Below are positions 8,384 to 18,388 of a stretch of DNA of 64,000 bases, piece by piece (the first letter of the stretch is position 1; every line of letters begins with the position of its first letter). Source of the stretch: Pseudomonadota bacterium (lineage in GTDB: Bacteria > Pseudomonadota > Gammaproteobacteria > Burkholderiales > Rhodocyclaceae). The DNA lies in NCBI GenBank assembly GCA_018241725.1, contig JAFEDI010000068.1, positions 1 through 64,000 of the forward strand, given 5' to 3'. The notes beneath the pieces were generated by a model. It did no database searches and had not been told where the DNA came from. It saw nothing but the letters and a program-made list of their open reading frames with translations. The translations under genes and the position numbers were made by a program.

Positions 8384-9160
8384 ATGGAAAACTGGATGCC
8401 CACCCTGCTCTTCAGCACCGCTGATATTTCCGCCTTGGCGACGGCCTTTGCGATTCTGGTCGTCGCCTACGCCATCTTTGCGCTGCTCGGCTTCGGTTCC
8501 GCACTCATCGCCAGCACACCGCTGGCCTGGGTGATGCCGGTCAGCCGCATCGTGCCCCTTCTGGCCCTACTCGACGCCGCGGGCTCGCTGCAGCGGGGCT
8601 ACCAGGCCCGCCACCTCATCGACCGGAGCAGCCTGGTGCGCCTGGTGCCCGGCATGCTGGCCGGCCAGTTGGTCGGGGTGAGCCTGCTGGCCCATCTGCC
8701 GCTGGGCATCCTGGCGATGCTGCTCGGCCTTTTCGTGGCCGGCTACGGCTTGCGCGAACTGCGCGGACGTCACGGATCCGAGGCACCTGGACAAGGTGCC
8801 GCTTGGCTGTACGGGGGATTCGGCGGGATATTGGGCGGGCTGTTCGGCAGCGGCGGCTTCGTCTATGCCACTTACTTGCAGGCCCATCTGCCCGGACGGG
8901 AAGCCTATCGGGCCACCCAGGCGGTCATGATCGCCATGTCCACCGGCTGGCGGATCGCCTTGTGCGTGGCCGCCGGCCTCATCGACGACCGCCTGCTGCT
9001 CACCGCGCTGGCGATGCTGCCAGCCGCTTACCTGGGCATGGCGCTTGGCCACCATGTGGACAAGCGCTTGGGCGGAGCGGGCTTTGCCAGGCTGCTGAAC
9101 CTGTTCCTGATCGCCTCCGGCCTGGCCTTGATCGGCAAGGGCGTGCAGCAGCTTTCGTGA
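8384..9160 (+). CDS. TauE/SafE-family membrane permease
   Basis: This 258-residue protein is almost entirely hydrophobic, with about eight predicted membrane segments, the size and pattern of TauE/SafE transporters that export sulfite, sulfoacetate or other small anions. Typical are the glycine-rich helices ILVVAYAIFALLGFGSALIA near the start and YGGFGGILGGLFGSGGF in the middle (about 142-158). It acts in the inner membrane. The divergent LysR gene points to substrate-dependent expression. The substrate cannot be named. Confidence 0.88.
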   Translation: MENWMPTLLFSTADISALATAFAILVVAYAIFALLGFGSALIASTPLAWVMPVSRIVPLLALLDAAGSLQRGYQARHLIDRSSLVRLVPGMLAGQLVGVSLLAHLPLGILAMLLGLFVAGYGLRELRGRHGSEAPGQGAAWLYGGFGGILGGLFGSGGFVYATYLQAHLPGREAYRATQAVMIAMSTGWRIALCVAAGLIDDRLLLTALAMLPAAYLGMALGHHVDKRLGGAGFARLLNLFLIASGLALIGKGVQQLS

Positions 9161-9168
9161 ATCGAAAC

Positions 9169-9190
9169 TCCCGCGGCAAGCGCCGCGGGA
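9169..9190. terminator. Hairpin between convergent genes
   Basis: A perfect 9-bp stem (TCCCGCGGC at 9169-9177 with 9182-9190) with a 4-nt loop sits between the TauE stop codon and the stop codon of the small minus-strand gene. There is no T-run on either side, so it is at best a weak or factor-dependent terminator. Confidence 0.35.
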
Positions 9191-9196
9191 ACTCAG

Positions 9197-9337
9197 TCAG
9201 CCGTAGACCTTGCACATCAGCGGCGAGGCCACCCGCGGAGTGAAATAGCCAAGCGCGAAGAAGAATGCGCACAGCAACAGCACCCCAAGCACTCGCCGCC
9301 GATTGCGGCGCCACCAGTCGGCGAGAGTTCGGAGCAT
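9197..9337 (-). CDS. Small single-pass membrane protein downstream of orn
   Basis: This 46-residue reading frame starts 5 nt after the orn stop codon, with AAGGTG about 8 nt before its ATG. The order of features is a positively charged N-terminus (WWRRNRRR), one strongly hydrophobic helix (about 17-31) and a short C-terminal tail. Coupling to orn and the good ribosome-binding site make it likely to be real. By the positive-inside rule the N-terminus would be cytoplasmic. Function unknown. Confidence 0.6.
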   Translation of the reverse strand: MLRTLADWWRRNRRRVLGVLLLCAFFFALGYFTPRVASPLMCKVYG

Positions 9338-9342
9338 CGCGC

Positions 9343-9888
9343 TCACACCTTCAGGAAGTTGTCCCGGTAGTAGCGCAGTTCGGCGATCGATTCGTGGATG
9401 TCGGCCAGGGCCTGGTGGGCGCCCTTCTTCTCGAGCCCCTTGTAGACATCCGGACGCCAGCGACGGGCCAGTTCCTTGAGGGTGGACACATCCAGGTTGC
9501 GGTAATGGAACCAGTCTTCCAGCTTGGGCATGTAGCGCGCCATGAAGCGGCGATCCTGACCGATGGAGTTGCCACACATCGGTGAGGTGCGCGACGGGAT
9601 GTACTGCTTCATGAACTCCAGGTAGATCGCCTCGGCTTCCGCCTCCCCGATGGTGGACGCCTTGACCCGGTCGATCAGGCCGGAACGGCCGTGGGTGTTC
9701 TTGTTCCACTCGTCCATGCCGTCGAGCACGGCGTCCGGCTGGTGGACCGCAATGACCGGGCCTTCCGCCACCACGTCGAGATTGCTGTTGGTGACGACCA
9801 TCGCCATTTCAATAATGCGGTCGCTGTCGGGATTCAGGCCGGTCATTTCCATGTCCAGCCAGATGAGGTGATTCTGGTCCTGTGCCAT
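9343..9888 (-). CDS. orn: Oligoribonuclease
   Basis: This 181-residue protein has the standard length of oligoribonuclease, the 3'-5' exonuclease that degrades 2-5 nt RNAs, including pGpG from cyclic-di-GMP turnover. The DEDDh motifs are intact: [10 protein letters not shown] near the start, [12 protein letters not shown] for motif II and [11 protein letters not shown] for motif III, with the typical [11 protein letters not shown] between them. The start is placed at ATG 9886-9888 ([12 protein letters not shown]); the frame is open for 78 more codons upstream but these carry no family similarity. It is divergent from the M48 protease gene. Confidence 0.97.
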   Translation of the reverse strand: MAQDQNHLIWLDMEMTGLNPDSDRIIEMAMVVTNSNLDVVAEGPVIAVHQPDAVLDGMDEWNKNTHGRSGLIDRVKASTIGEAEAEAIYLEFMKQYIPSRTSPMCGNSIGQDRRFMARYMPKLEDWFHYRNLDVSTLKELARRWRPDVYKGLEKKGAHQALADIHESIAELRYYRDNFLKV

Positions 9889-9982
9889 AATCGGCTCGCT
9901 TTTCGGTAAAGGCGCGATTTTACGCGCTTGCCGCTTCCCGTCACGCCTTCCAGCGCCTTCCCCCGGTGTCTTTTCCCGACCG

Positions 9983-11236
9983 ATGACCTCCAGCAGCTTC
10001 ACCGCCCTGTTCCTCTTCGCCCTTGGCGCCGGCCTGCTCACCCGCCTGTGGCTGGCCCAGCGGCAGATTCGCCATGTGGCCGGCCATCGGGCCGCAGTGC
10101 CGGTCGCCTTCGCGGCGAGCATTGCCCTCGACGCTCATCAGAAAGCAGCTGACTACACGGTCGCCCGGGTCAGGCTGGGTATCGTCGATCTGCTGATCTC
10201 CGCCGCCCTGCTGCTGGGCCTGACCGTCGGCGGCGGCCTGCAGGCTCTGTTCGCACTGAGCGCCACGGTATTCACGCCCGGCACGCTGCAGCACAGCGTA
10301 GCGTTCATCGCGGTGGTGGCTTCCGTCTCCTGGCTGGTGGACCTGCCGCTCACCGTCTATCGCAGCTTCGGGCTCGAAGCCCGCTTCGGCTTCAACCGGC
10401 TGACCCCTGCGCTGTTCGTCGCCGATACCCTGAAGGGCATTGTGCTGTCCGCCGTCATCGGCCTGCCGCTGATCAGCTTCGTGCTGTGGCTGATGGCGGC
10501 CATGGGCCCGCTGTGGTGGCTGTACGTGTGGGCCTTCTGGCTGGGCTTCAACCTGCTCGTTCTACTGGTCTACCCAACCTTCATCGCCCCGCTCTTCAAC
10601 AAATTCCAGCCCCTCGAAGATGGCCCGCTGAAGACCCGCATCGAAGGCCTGATGGAACGCTGTGGCTTCCGCCTATCCGGCCTGTTCGTCATGGACGGCT
10701 CCAAGCGCTCGGCCCACGGCAATGCCTACTTCACGGGCTTCGGCGCCGCCAAGCGCATCGTCTTCTTCGACACGCTGCTGGAAAAGCTCGCCCCCACAGA
10801 GGTGGAGGCCGTGCTCGCCCACGAACTCGGCCATTACCACCACCACCACCTGTGGAAGCGTCTGGCCGTCATCGGCGCCGGCAGCCTGGTCTTCTTCGGG
10901 CTGCTCGGCCACCTGGCCGGCCAGGAGTGGTTCTTCAACGGGCTGGGGATGCAGGAGAACGGCACGGCCCCCACGCTGGTGCTGTTTGCGCTGGTACTGC
11001 CGATCTTTACCTTTCCGCTGACCCCGCTAATGAGCATGTGGTCGCGGCGCCATGAATTCCAGGCCGACGCCTACGCAGCCAGCCAGGCACCCGCCGCCGA
11101 ACTGGTCAGCGCGCTGGTCAAGCTGTACCGGGACAATGCCTCGACCCTGACGCCGGACCCGCTCTACTCGAGCGTCTACGATTCCCACCCGCCGGCGGCG
11201 ATCCGCATCGCCCGCCTGCAGGGAGCCGCCCGATGA
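9983..11236 (+). CDS. M48-family zinc metalloprotease, CAAX prenyl protease/Ste24-like
   Basis: This 417-residue membrane protease has several hydrophobic segments in its first half, then the zinc-binding HELGH motif near residue 280 ([17 protein letters not shown]) and the third-ligand region around [11 protein letters not shown]. Size and architecture match the bacterial Ste24-like M48 peptidases, which act in the inner membrane in protein quality control; prenylated proteins are not expected as substrates in bacteria. Its stop codon overlaps the rsgA start by 4 bp, so the two are coupled. The extra histidines after HELGH are a local oddity without known meaning. Confidence 0.93.
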   Translation: MTSSSFTALFLFALGAGLLTRLWLAQRQIRHVAGHRAAVPVAFAASIALDAHQKAADYTVARVRLGIVDLLISAALLLGLTVGGGLQALFALSATVFTPGTLQHSVAFIAVVASVSWLVDLPLTVYRSFGLEARFGFNRLTPALFVADTLKGIVLSAVIGLPLISFVLWLMAAMGPLWWLYVWAFWLGFNLLVLLVYPTFIAPLFNKFQPLEDGPLKTRIEGLMERCGFRLSGLFVMDGSKRSAHGNAYFTGFGAAKRIVFFDTLLEKLAPTEVEAVLAHELGHYHHHHLWKRLAVIGAGSLVFFGLLGHLAGQEWFFNGLGMQENGTAPTLVLFALVLPIFTFPLTPLMSMWSRRHEFQADAYAASQAPAAELVSALVKLYRDNASTLTPDPLYSSVYDSHPPAAIRIARLQGAAR

Positions 11237-12126
11237 AGGCGGTCGGCACGCTGGTGGCCGCCTTCGGGCGACAGTACGAAGTCCGCTCCGAAGCGGGTGA
11301 GATCCTGCTGTGCGTACCGCGGGGCAAGAAGAGCCTGTTCGCCTGCGGGGACAGGGTACAGTACGCATCGACCGGGCCAGGCCAGGGCGTCATCGAGAAA
11401 CTGGTTGAGCGCAGCAGCCTGCTCTACCGCTCGGATGCCTGGCGCCAGAAGCTGATTGCCGCCAATGCAACTCAGGTCGCGCTGGTGGTAGCGACGGAAC
11501 CCAGCTTCTCGGACGAATTCCTGTCCCGCTGCATCTGCGCGGCGGAAAGCCAGCATCTGAAGGTACTGATCGTACTGAACAAGACCGACCTGAACACCAA
11601 CCTGGAGGCGGCCCGCGCCCAACTGGCGCCCTTCATCGCTCTGGGCTACCCTGTTCTGGAACTGTCCGCGCTGAGTGACGTGGAGTTGCTGCGGGCCCGC
11701 CTGATCGGCGAAACAAGCCTGCTGGTGGGGCAGTCCGGCATGGGAAAATCCACGCTGACCAATGCCCTGATACCTGAAGCACGGGCCGAAACCCGCGAGA
11801 TTTCCGAAGTGCTGGATACCGGCAAGCACACCACCACCTTCGCCCGCCTCTATGCGCTGCCAGAAGGCGGCGGCATCATCGACAGCCCCGGCATGCAGAC
11901 ATTCGGCCTGGTGCACCTCAGCGCCGAAGAGCTCGAAGACAGCTTCCGGGAGTTTCGCCCTTACCGCGGCGAGTGTCGTTTCCGCGATTGCCGCCATGAC
12001 GCCGAGCCGGGCTGCGCACTACGCGAGGCCGCCGAAAGCGGCCAGATCGATCCCCGCCGCCTGCGCCAGTTCCTGCAGTTCCGCACCGAGTGCGAACAGG
12101 GCCGGCGCATGGCGCAGGGGTGGTGA
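11233..12126 (+). CDS. rsgA: Ribosome small-subunit GTPase RsgA
   Basis: This 297-residue circularly permuted GTPase releases assembly factors from the 30S subunit in late maturation. The order of motifs is permuted as expected: G4 NKTD (116-119), G1 GQSGMGKS (166-173), switch HTTTF (199-203) and G3 DSPG (217-220). An N-terminal OB domain (1-60) and a C-terminal zinc knuckle (Cys248, Cys253, His255, Cys261) complete the family architecture. The ATG overlaps the upstream protease stop codon (ATGA). It converges with the Anbu gene. Confidence 0.97.
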   Translation: MKAVGTLVAAFGRQYEVRSEAGEILLCVPRGKKSLFACGDRVQYASTGPGQGVIEKLVERSSLLYRSDAWRQKLIAANATQVALVVATEPSFSDEFLSRCICAAESQHLKVLIVLNKTDLNTNLEAARAQLAPFIALGYPVLELSALSDVELLRARLIGETSLLVGQSGMGKSTLTNALIPEARAETREISEVLDTGKHTTTFARLYALPEGGGIIDSPGMQTFGLVHLSAEELEDSFREFRPYRGECRFRDCRHDAEPGCALREAAESGQIDPRRLRQFLQFRTECEQGRRMAQGW

Positions 12127-12135
12127 GAACCGAAC

Positions 12136-12897
12136 TTAAGCGTCGCCCTTCGGAGCCGCTTCGCCGCTGAGCCAATCAGGGTTGGGCAACTCATCGAAGG
12201 CGTGGCCAAGGGCCTCGCTCCAGCGGTTGCGGATCATCGCAAAATATTCGTTCTTCGCGTCGATACTGACGTGGGACGAAATCTTGAGCTCGTCGGTCTT
12301 GAGGATGGCCAGATCGAGGGGCACGCCCACCGAAAGGTTCGAGCGGATCGTCGAATCCATGGAGATCAGCGCCAGCTTGGCCGCCTCGTCCAGGCTGGTC
12401 TGGCTTTTCACGACGCGGTCGATAATCGGCTTGCCGTACTTGGACTCGCCGATCTGGAAGTACGGTGTGTCCGGCGTAGCCTCGATGAAGTTGCCAGCCG
12501 CGTAGACATGAAACAGGCGCGGCGCTTCATTACCGATCTGCCCGCCGAGAATAAGCGCCGCAGTAAAATCGATGCCGAAGCTCTGCAGCGCGTCTGCATC
12601 CCGCCGATGCACCTCGCGTAGCGTGTCGCCCACGTGCCGGGCCGCCTCGAACATGTTCGGTACCGACCACAGGTTTTCCCGCCCATCCTGGGCCGCCATC
12701 GTCTCACGCAGCATCGACACCAGTTGCTGCGTAATCGCCAGATTGCCCGAGCTCATCAGGACCATCACCCGCTCGCCGGGGCGCTGGAAAATGGACATCT
12801 TGCGGAAGGTATTGATGTGGTCGACGCCCGCATTGGTACGGGAATCCGACAGGAAAACCATACCCGCATCGAGCAGCATGCTGACACAATAAGTCAT
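12136..12897 (-). CDS. Anbu, proteasome-type bacterial peptidase homologue
   Basis: This 253-residue protein has the Ntn-hydrolase start expected of Anbu (ancestral beta-subunit): MTYCVSMLLDAGMVFLSDSR, where Thr2 would become the N-terminal nucleophile after removal of Met. The stretch SRTNAGVDHINTF and later GESKYGKPIIDRV are typical of the group. Anbu assembles into helical or ring-like self-compartments, and protease activity has been hard to show. In many genomes it travels with an alpha-E protein, a circularly permuted ATP-grasp protein and a transglutaminase-like protein; none of these is adjacent here, where it lies between rsgA (convergent) and a terminator after the ihfA-merR genes. 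It appears to be a single-gene unit. Confidence 0.88.
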   Translation of the reverse strand: MTYCVSMLLDAGMVFLSDSRTNAGVDHINTFRKMSIFQRPGERVMVLMSSGNLAITQQLVSMLRETMAAQDGRENLWSVPNMFEAARHVGDTLREVHRRDADALQSFGIDFTAALILGGQIGNEAPRLFHVYAAGNFIEATPDTPYFQIGESKYGKPIIDRVVKSQTSLDEAAKLALISMDSTIRSNLSVGVPLDLAILKTDELKISSHVSIDAKNEYFAMIRNRWSEALGHAFDELPNPDWLSGEAAPKGDA

Positions 12898-12912
12898 GGG
12901 GAGAGTCCCAAG

Positions 12913-12940
12913 AAAAAGGCGGTCCGGATGACGGACCGCC
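12913..12940 (-). terminator. Rho-independent terminator after the merR gene
   Basis: A 9-bp stem GGCGGTCCG/CGGACCGCC (918-926 and 932-940 of the 12-kb block) with a 5-nt loop is followed on the minus strand by TTTTT. It ends the pheST-ihfA-merR transcript before the Anbu gene. Confidence 0.7.
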
Positions 12941-12975
12941 GGGAGAGTTTGAAAGCTGTGTAGGGTGCCGTCGCG

Positions 12976-13356
12976 TCAGCGACGCAGATCGTCGAGAATG
13001 GACTTGATCTCGGCACGGATATCGCTCAACTGCCCGCGCAAACCGGCAGCTTCTTCCACATCTTCGAGCTTACGCGCCCCCAGCTCACCGAGTTGGTTGC
13101 GCGCGCCAGAAATGGTGAAGCCGTCCCGGTACAACAGTTCGCGAATCCGGCGAATCAGCAGCACTTCGTGATGCTGATAGTAGCGCCGATTGCCCCCCCG
13201 CTTGACCGGCCGCAACTGGGTAAACTCCTGCTCCCAGTAACGCAGCACATGAGGCTTGACCCCGCACAGATCGCTGACCTCACCGATGGTGAAGTAACGC
13301 TTGGCGGGAATCGGCGGCAATTCGGCTATCGCCGGGACTTCACTTTGCGACATCAC
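12976..13356 (-). CDS. MerR-family transcriptional regulator downstream of ihfA
   Basis: This 126-residue protein has a MerR DNA-binding domain: [20 protein letters not shown] as helix-turn-helix, then [21 protein letters not shown] as the wing. A short helical C-terminal region follows (about 85-126), with no metal-binding cysteines. It overlaps the end of ihfA by 17 bp. The arrangement pheS-pheT-ihfA-merR is widespread in beta- and gammaproteobacteria. The regulator's target is unknown. Confidence 0.92.
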   Translation of the reverse strand: MMSQSEVPAIAELPPIPAKRYFTIGEVSDLCGVKPHVLRYWEQEFTQLRPVKRGGNRRYYQHHEVLLIRRIRELLYRDGFTISGARNQLGELGARKLEDVEEAAGLRGQLSDIRAEIKSILDDLRR

Positions 13357-13645
13357 TCAGTTGCTCCACATTGGCCTTGAGCTTCTGGCTGGCGTGGAAA
13401 GTCACCACACGCCGGGCGGTGATGGGGATCTCTTCACCAGTCTTGGGGTTTCGACCAGGACGCTGCGGTTTCTCGCGAAGCTGAAAGTTGCCGAAGCCGG
13501 AGAGTTTGACGCAATCCCCACGCTCCAGCGCCAGGCGGATTTCCTCAAAGAAGCACTCGACCATGTCCTTGGCTTCGCGCTTGTTGAGTCCCACCTGTTC
13601 AAACAGCATGTCGGCGAGTTCCGCCTTGGTAAGTGTCATACCCAT
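13340..13645 (-). CDS. ihfA: Integration host factor subunit alpha
   Basis: This 101-residue HU/IHF protein carries the DNA-bending arm sequence around [14 protein letters not shown] with the tip proline, and the alpha-type start [20 protein letters not shown]. It dimerises with the beta subunit, whose gene is also in this window at 25425. It follows pheT by only 6 bp and overlaps merR. An alternative ATG two codons downstream is possible. Confidence 0.96.
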   Translation of the reverse strand: MGMTLTKAELADMLFEQVGLNKREAKDMVECFFEEIRLALERGDCVKLSGFGNFQLREKPQRPGRNPKTGEEIPITARRVVTFHASQKLKANVEQLSDVAK

Positions 13646-13651
13646 GTTGAC

Positions 13652-16030
13652 TCAGGCCCTCAACTTCGCGCCGAGATTTTCTTCGGCATGGCGGGTCAGG
13701 GCAGTCATCGCGGCATCCACTTCAGCGTCCTCCAGAGTCCGCTGAGTTTCTTGCATAACTACACGGAAAGCAAGGCTTTTCCGGTTCGGCTCGATACCTT
13801 TGCCCTGGTACTGATCGAACAGTTCGATGCGCTGCACAATGACCGGAGCCACCTGCTGCAGGCCCTTCAGCAGACTTGCCGCCGTCACATCCTGCTCGAC
13901 GACCAGCGCCAGATCACGAGTCACCGCCGGGAAGCGGGACAACTCCTTGTAAGCCGGCGTCACGGTACCGAGAAGTGCGTCGAGTTCGATCTCGAAGACC
14001 ACCGGCGCAGTGCCCAGTTCGTAACGCTGTACCCAGATTGGGTGCAGTTCGCCGATGAAACCGATTTCGCGGCCATCGAGCAGCACGCGCGCGGAGCGGC
14101 CCGGGTGCAGAGCAGGATGGGAAGCCCGCTCGAACTCAGCGACACGCGGGAACAGCAGCGCTTCCAGGTCAGCCTTGACGTCGTAGAAGTCCACGTTCCG
14201 GTTGGACTCCCCCCACTGCTCGGCCTTGGCCAGGCCCGCCGCCAGCGCGGCCACGCGCAGCGGCTGGTGGTAGCCCTCAACCGGCTTGCCGGCAGCATCC
14301 TTCGCGAAGCAGCGACCGATCTCGAAGACGCGGACGCGAGTTGTCTGGCGCTTGCGGTTGGTCACCACGTTGGACACCAGGCCGCCGATAAGACTGGAGC
14401 GCATCACGCTCATCTGGCTGGCGATGGGGTTAGCCAGACGGACCGGGTCGGCGTTGCCGCTGAAGTCCTTCTCCCAGGCCTCTTCGACGAAGGCGAAGTT
14501 GATGACTTCCTGATACTCGCGGCTGGCGATCAGGCGGCGGACGGTCATCGTGTCGCGACGGGCCTCGGGGCGCGGCAACATGCTGATCGGGCCCTTCGGG
14601 GCAACGGTCGGGATATTGTCGTAGCCGTGCAGGCGCGCGATCTCCTCGATGAGATCCTCCTCAATCTCCAGGTCGAAGCGGTAGGACGGCGGCGTGACAA
14701 CGAAATCCTCGCCGTCACGGGCTACCTGGAGATTCAGGCGGATGAACATTTCGGCGACGTGATCGGCCGTCAGCTGGATACCCAGCACACGACGCACGCG
14801 CGCGGCGCGCAGGCGGATCGGCGCACGGGCGGGCAGCTTGGCCGCATCGACGACTTCGTTCACCGGACCGGCAGAGCCACCGCAGATATCCACGATCAGG
14901 CGGGTTGCCCGCTCGATGGCCTGACCGGCCAATGCGAAGTCGACGCCGCGCTCGAAGCGGTAGGACGCATCCGACGAGAAACCATAGGCGCGCGCGCGCC
15001 CGGCGATCGCATCCGGGGCGAAGAAGGCGCTCTCCAGGAACAGATCGGTGGTTTCCAGCGTAATGCCGCTTTCCTCGCCGCCCATGATGCCGGCCAGCGC
15101 CAGCGCGCGGGACTCGTCGGCGATCAGCAGGGTGTCGGCCGCCGGCGTGACGGTCTGGCCGTTGAGCAGCAGCACCTGCTCGCCCGCCTGCGGGAAACGC
15201 ACGTGGATGGCGCCGTTCAGCTTGGCCTCGTCGAAGGCGTGCAGCGGCTGGCCCAGTTCGAGCATCACGTAATTGGTGACGTCCACCAGCGCGCTGATCG
15301 AGCGGATACCGCTGCGGGCCAGGCGCTGCTTCATCCAGTCGGGCGTTGCAACCTTGGCGTCGACACCGCGGATGATCCGGCCGGCGTAACGCGGGCAGGC
15401 TTCCGGCGCGTCGAGCACGATGCCTCGTACACCATCGTGGGCGGACACCACGGGCTCGCTCGCCGGCAGGCTGAGCGGCTTGCCGGTCAGCGCTGCGACT
15501 TCACGGGCGATGCCGGTCAGGCTCAAGCAATCGGCGCGGTTCGGCGTCAGCTTGATGGTGAACAGCGTGTCGTTGAGGTCGAGGTACTCGCGCAGGTCGG
15601 TACCGACAGGCGCATCCTCCGGCAGCACCAGCAGACCGTTGCTCTCTTCGGAGATGCCCAACTCCTTGGCGGAGCACAGCATGCCGAAGGACTCGACGCC
15701 GCGCAGCTTGGCCGCCTTGATGCCGAAACCGGCCAGGTCGGCGCCCACCAGCGCGCACGGGATCTTGATGCCGGCGGCCGCATTCGGCGCACCGCAGACG
15801 ATCTGCAGCAGCTCGCCCTGCCCCGCATCCACCTTGCAGACACGCAGTTTGTCGGCGTTGGGGTGCTTTTCGGCCTCGACGATCTGCGCGACCACCACCT
15901 TGGAAAACTGGGCGGCCACGCCGTCCTGCTCTTCCACTTCCAGCCCCGCCATCGTGAGCAAATGCCCAAGCGCGTCCGAATCGAGGTCCGGACTGACGAA
16001 GCTGCGCAACCAGAGTTCTGAGAATTGCAT
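13652..16030 (-). CDS. pheT: Phenylalanyl-tRNA synthetase beta subunit
   Basis: This 792-residue subunit has the standard length and starts MQFSELWLRSFVSPDLDSDAL. The domain order is an N-terminal tRNA-binding OB domain (about 40-150), the B3/B4 editing region, B5, the catalytic-like core and a C-terminal ferredoxin-fold anticodon-binding domain (about 700-790, with ELSRFPAVTRDLALVVEQDV). It is the partner of PheS in the (alpha-beta)2 enzyme. It follows pheS by 3 bp and precedes ihfA. Confidence 0.98.
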   Translation of the reverse strand: MQFSELWLRSFVSPDLDSDALGHLLTMAGLEVEEQDGVAAQFSKVVVAQIVEAEKHPNADKLRVCKVDAGQGELLQIVCGAPNAAAGIKIPCALVGADLAGFGIKAAKLRGVESFGMLCSAKELGISEESNGLLVLPEDAPVGTDLREYLDLNDTLFTIKLTPNRADCLSLTGIAREVAALTGKPLSLPASEPVVSAHDGVRGIVLDAPEACPRYAGRIIRGVDAKVATPDWMKQRLARSGIRSISALVDVTNYVMLELGQPLHAFDEAKLNGAIHVRFPQAGEQVLLLNGQTVTPAADTLLIADESRALALAGIMGGEESGITLETTDLFLESAFFAPDAIAGRARAYGFSSDASYRFERGVDFALAGQAIERATRLIVDICGGSAGPVNEVVDAAKLPARAPIRLRAARVRRVLGIQLTADHVAEMFIRLNLQVARDGEDFVVTPPSYRFDLEIEEDLIEEIARLHGYDNIPTVAPKGPISMLPRPEARRDTMTVRRLIASREYQEVINFAFVEEAWEKDFSGNADPVRLANPIASQMSVMRSSLIGGLVSNVVTNRKRQTTRVRVFEIGRCFAKDAAGKPVEGYHQPLRVAALAAGLAKAEQWGESNRNVDFYDVKADLEALLFPRVAEFERASHPALHPGRSARVLLDGREIGFIGELHPIWVQRYELGTAPVVFEIELDALLGTVTPAYKELSRFPAVTRDLALVVEQDVTAASLLKGLQQVAPVIVQRIELFDQYQGKGIEPNRKSLAFRVVMQETQRTLEDAEVDAAMTALTRHAEENLGAKLRA

Positions 16031-16033
16031 GGC

Positions 16034-17086
<1,053 letters not shown>

Positions 17087-17093
17087 TCAGGAC

Positions 17094-17122
17094 AAAAAAA
17101 AGGAGGCTAGGCCTCCTTTTTT
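17094..17122 (-). terminator. Bidirectional-looking terminator between rplT and pheS
   Basis: AGGAGGC-TAG-GCCTCCT (17101-17117) is flanked by an A-run on the left and a T-run on the right, so it can work on either strand. On the minus strand it follows rplT by about 15 bp and lies just upstream of pheS, a place where attenuation of pheST is known in enterobacteria; I see no leader peptide here. Confidence 0.7.
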
Positions 17123-17136
17123 CGTGCTACGCAAGA

Positions 17137-17496
17137 TTACGCAGCGAGCTTGGCCTTGGCTTGTTCGGCGAGCGCGGCAAAAGCGGGCTTGTCGAACACG
17201 GCCAGGTCGGCCAGAACCTTGCGGTCCACTTCGATGGAGGCCTTCTTCAGACCGTTCATGAAGCGGCTGTAGGTCAGACCAACTTCACGGGCGGCCGCAT
17301 TGATACGGGCGATCCACAGGGCACGGAACTGACGCTTGCGCTGACGACGGTCACGGTAAGCGTACTGACCGGCCTTCATCACCGCCTGCTTGGCGATCCG
17401 ATATACGTTCTTGCGACGGCCGCGATAGCCCTTGGCTTGATCGAGGACCTTCTTGTGGCGGGCGCGAGCGGTTACACCGCGTTTAACTCGGGGCAT
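17137..17496 (-). CDS. rplT: 50S ribosomal protein L20
   Basis: This 119-residue basic protein begins [20 protein letters not shown], as L20 does, and contains the central [16 protein letters not shown] stretch. L20 binds 23S rRNA early in 50S assembly and, in several bacteria, represses its own operon. It follows rpmI by 14 bp in the usual infC-rpmI-rplT order and is followed by a hairpin terminator. Confidence 0.99.
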   Translation of the reverse strand: MPRVKRGVTARARHKKVLDQAKGYRGRRKNVYRIAKQAVMKAGQYAYRDRRQRKRQFRALWIARINAAAREVGLTYSRFMNGLKKASIEVDRKVLADLAVFDKPAFAALAEQAKAKLAA

Positions 17497-17510
17497 TGCG
17501 TTCTCCTAAA

Positions 17511-17708
17511 TCAAGCGTAAGGCATCATTGCGCGGATGGACTTTTCGTCCGAAGCATGCACGGCAGTCATGCCGCGCAGCTGGCGCTTGCTCTTGGTGGT
17601 CTTCTTGGTCAGGATGTGGCGCTTGAACGCCTGCGAACGCTTGATGCTACCGGAAGCGCGGATCTTGAACCGCTTGGCGGCGCCGCTCTTGGTCTTCATC
17701 TTGGGCAT
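17511..17708 (-). CDS. rpmI: 50S ribosomal protein L35
   Basis: This 65-residue protein begins [20 protein letters not shown], the conserved L35 start. The frame is open for four codons upstream (from 17720), but the family start is the ATG at 17706-17708. It lies between infC and rplT, the order found in most bacteria. Confidence 0.98.
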   Translation of the reverse strand: MPKMKTKSGAAKRFKIRASGSIKRSQAFKRHILTKKTTKSKRQLRGMTAVHASDEKSIRAMMPYA

Positions 17709-17838
17709 GAAGTACTCCACTTATATCATGGTGCCAGGTGGCTTCCGACTTTCGGAAACGCTTCAACAACCCGTCACCACTTGTTCCGGCGGACTATGTT
17801 GTCCGCCGTACTCCGGAGCCCGAAGGCCCCGAAAATCC

Positions 17839-18360
17839 TCAGTGCTTCTTTTTCGGCGCGATAACCATGATCATCTGGCGCCCTTCCATCTTCGGCATCT
17901 GCTCGACTTGGGCGATTTCGTCCAAGTCGGCCTTGATACGCTCGAGCTGGCGCATACCGAACTCCTGGTGAGCCATTTCGCGACCGCGGAAACGGAGCGT
18001 CACCTTGGCCTTATCACCATCGTTCAGGAACTTGATCAGGTTACGCAGCTTGATCTGGTAGTCGTTCTCGTCCGTACCCGGACGCAGCTTGACTTCCTTG
18101 ACCTGGATCTGCTTCTGCTTCTGCTTGGCCTCGTGGGCGCGCTTGGCTTCTTCGTACTTGTACTTGCCGAAGTCCATCAAGCGACACACCGGCGGCTTGG
18201 CCATCGGTGCGATCTCTACCAGATCCACACCGGCCTCTTCCGCCGCTTCGAGTGCAGCACGCAGAGAAACGATGCCGATCTGCTCACCGTCCTCACCCGT
18301 CAAGCGCACTTCCGGCACACTAATTTCGCCGTTGATGCGCAGCTTCTTTTCCTGAGCGAT
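17839..18360 (-). CDS. infC: Translation initiation factor IF-3, with an ATC start codon
   Basis: Starting at ATC 18358-18360 the protein is 173 residues: [16 protein letters not shown] followed by the [14 protein letters not shown] stretch, the normal IF-3 N-terminus. AGGAG (18370-18374) lies 9 nt upstream. The first ATG/GTG/TTG-type start, GTG 18318, would remove 14 conserved residues. The N-domain, the basic linker and the C-domain ending in PKKKH are complete. IF-3 controls start-codon fidelity, and a non-AUG start on its own mRNA is the known basis for self-repression in E. coli (AUU). The same logic probably holds here with AUC. It follows thrS by 28 bp. Confidence 0.95.
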   Translation of the reverse strand: MAQEKKLRINGEISVPEVRLTGEDGEQIGIVSLRAALEAAEEAGVDLVEIAPMAKPPVCRLMDFGKYKYEEAKRAHEAKQKQKQIQVKEVKLRPGTDENDYQIKLRNLIKFLNDGDKAKVTLRFRGREMAHQEFGMRQLERIKADLDEIAQVEQMPKMEGRQMIMVIAPKKKH

Positions 18361-18374
18361 GGTTCAAGTCTCCT
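18358..18374 (-). promoter_or_regulatory. Ribosome-binding site and rare ATC start of infC
   Basis: On the minus strand AGGAG is followed by a 9-nt spacer and ATC GCT CAG GAA AAG. No ATG, GTG or TTG occurs between this site and the conserved N-terminal residues. The combination decides the infC start. Confidence 0.8.
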
Positions 18375-18388
18375 ATGAAAACAAAAAA

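Noticed and set aside
13301-16021. 906-codon plus-strand frame
   Set aside because: Antisense to pheT and ihfA, no family features.
17122-17136. Phenylalanine leader peptide before pheS
   Set aside because: Only about 15 nt separate rplT from the terminator, and no Phe-rich short frame is present.
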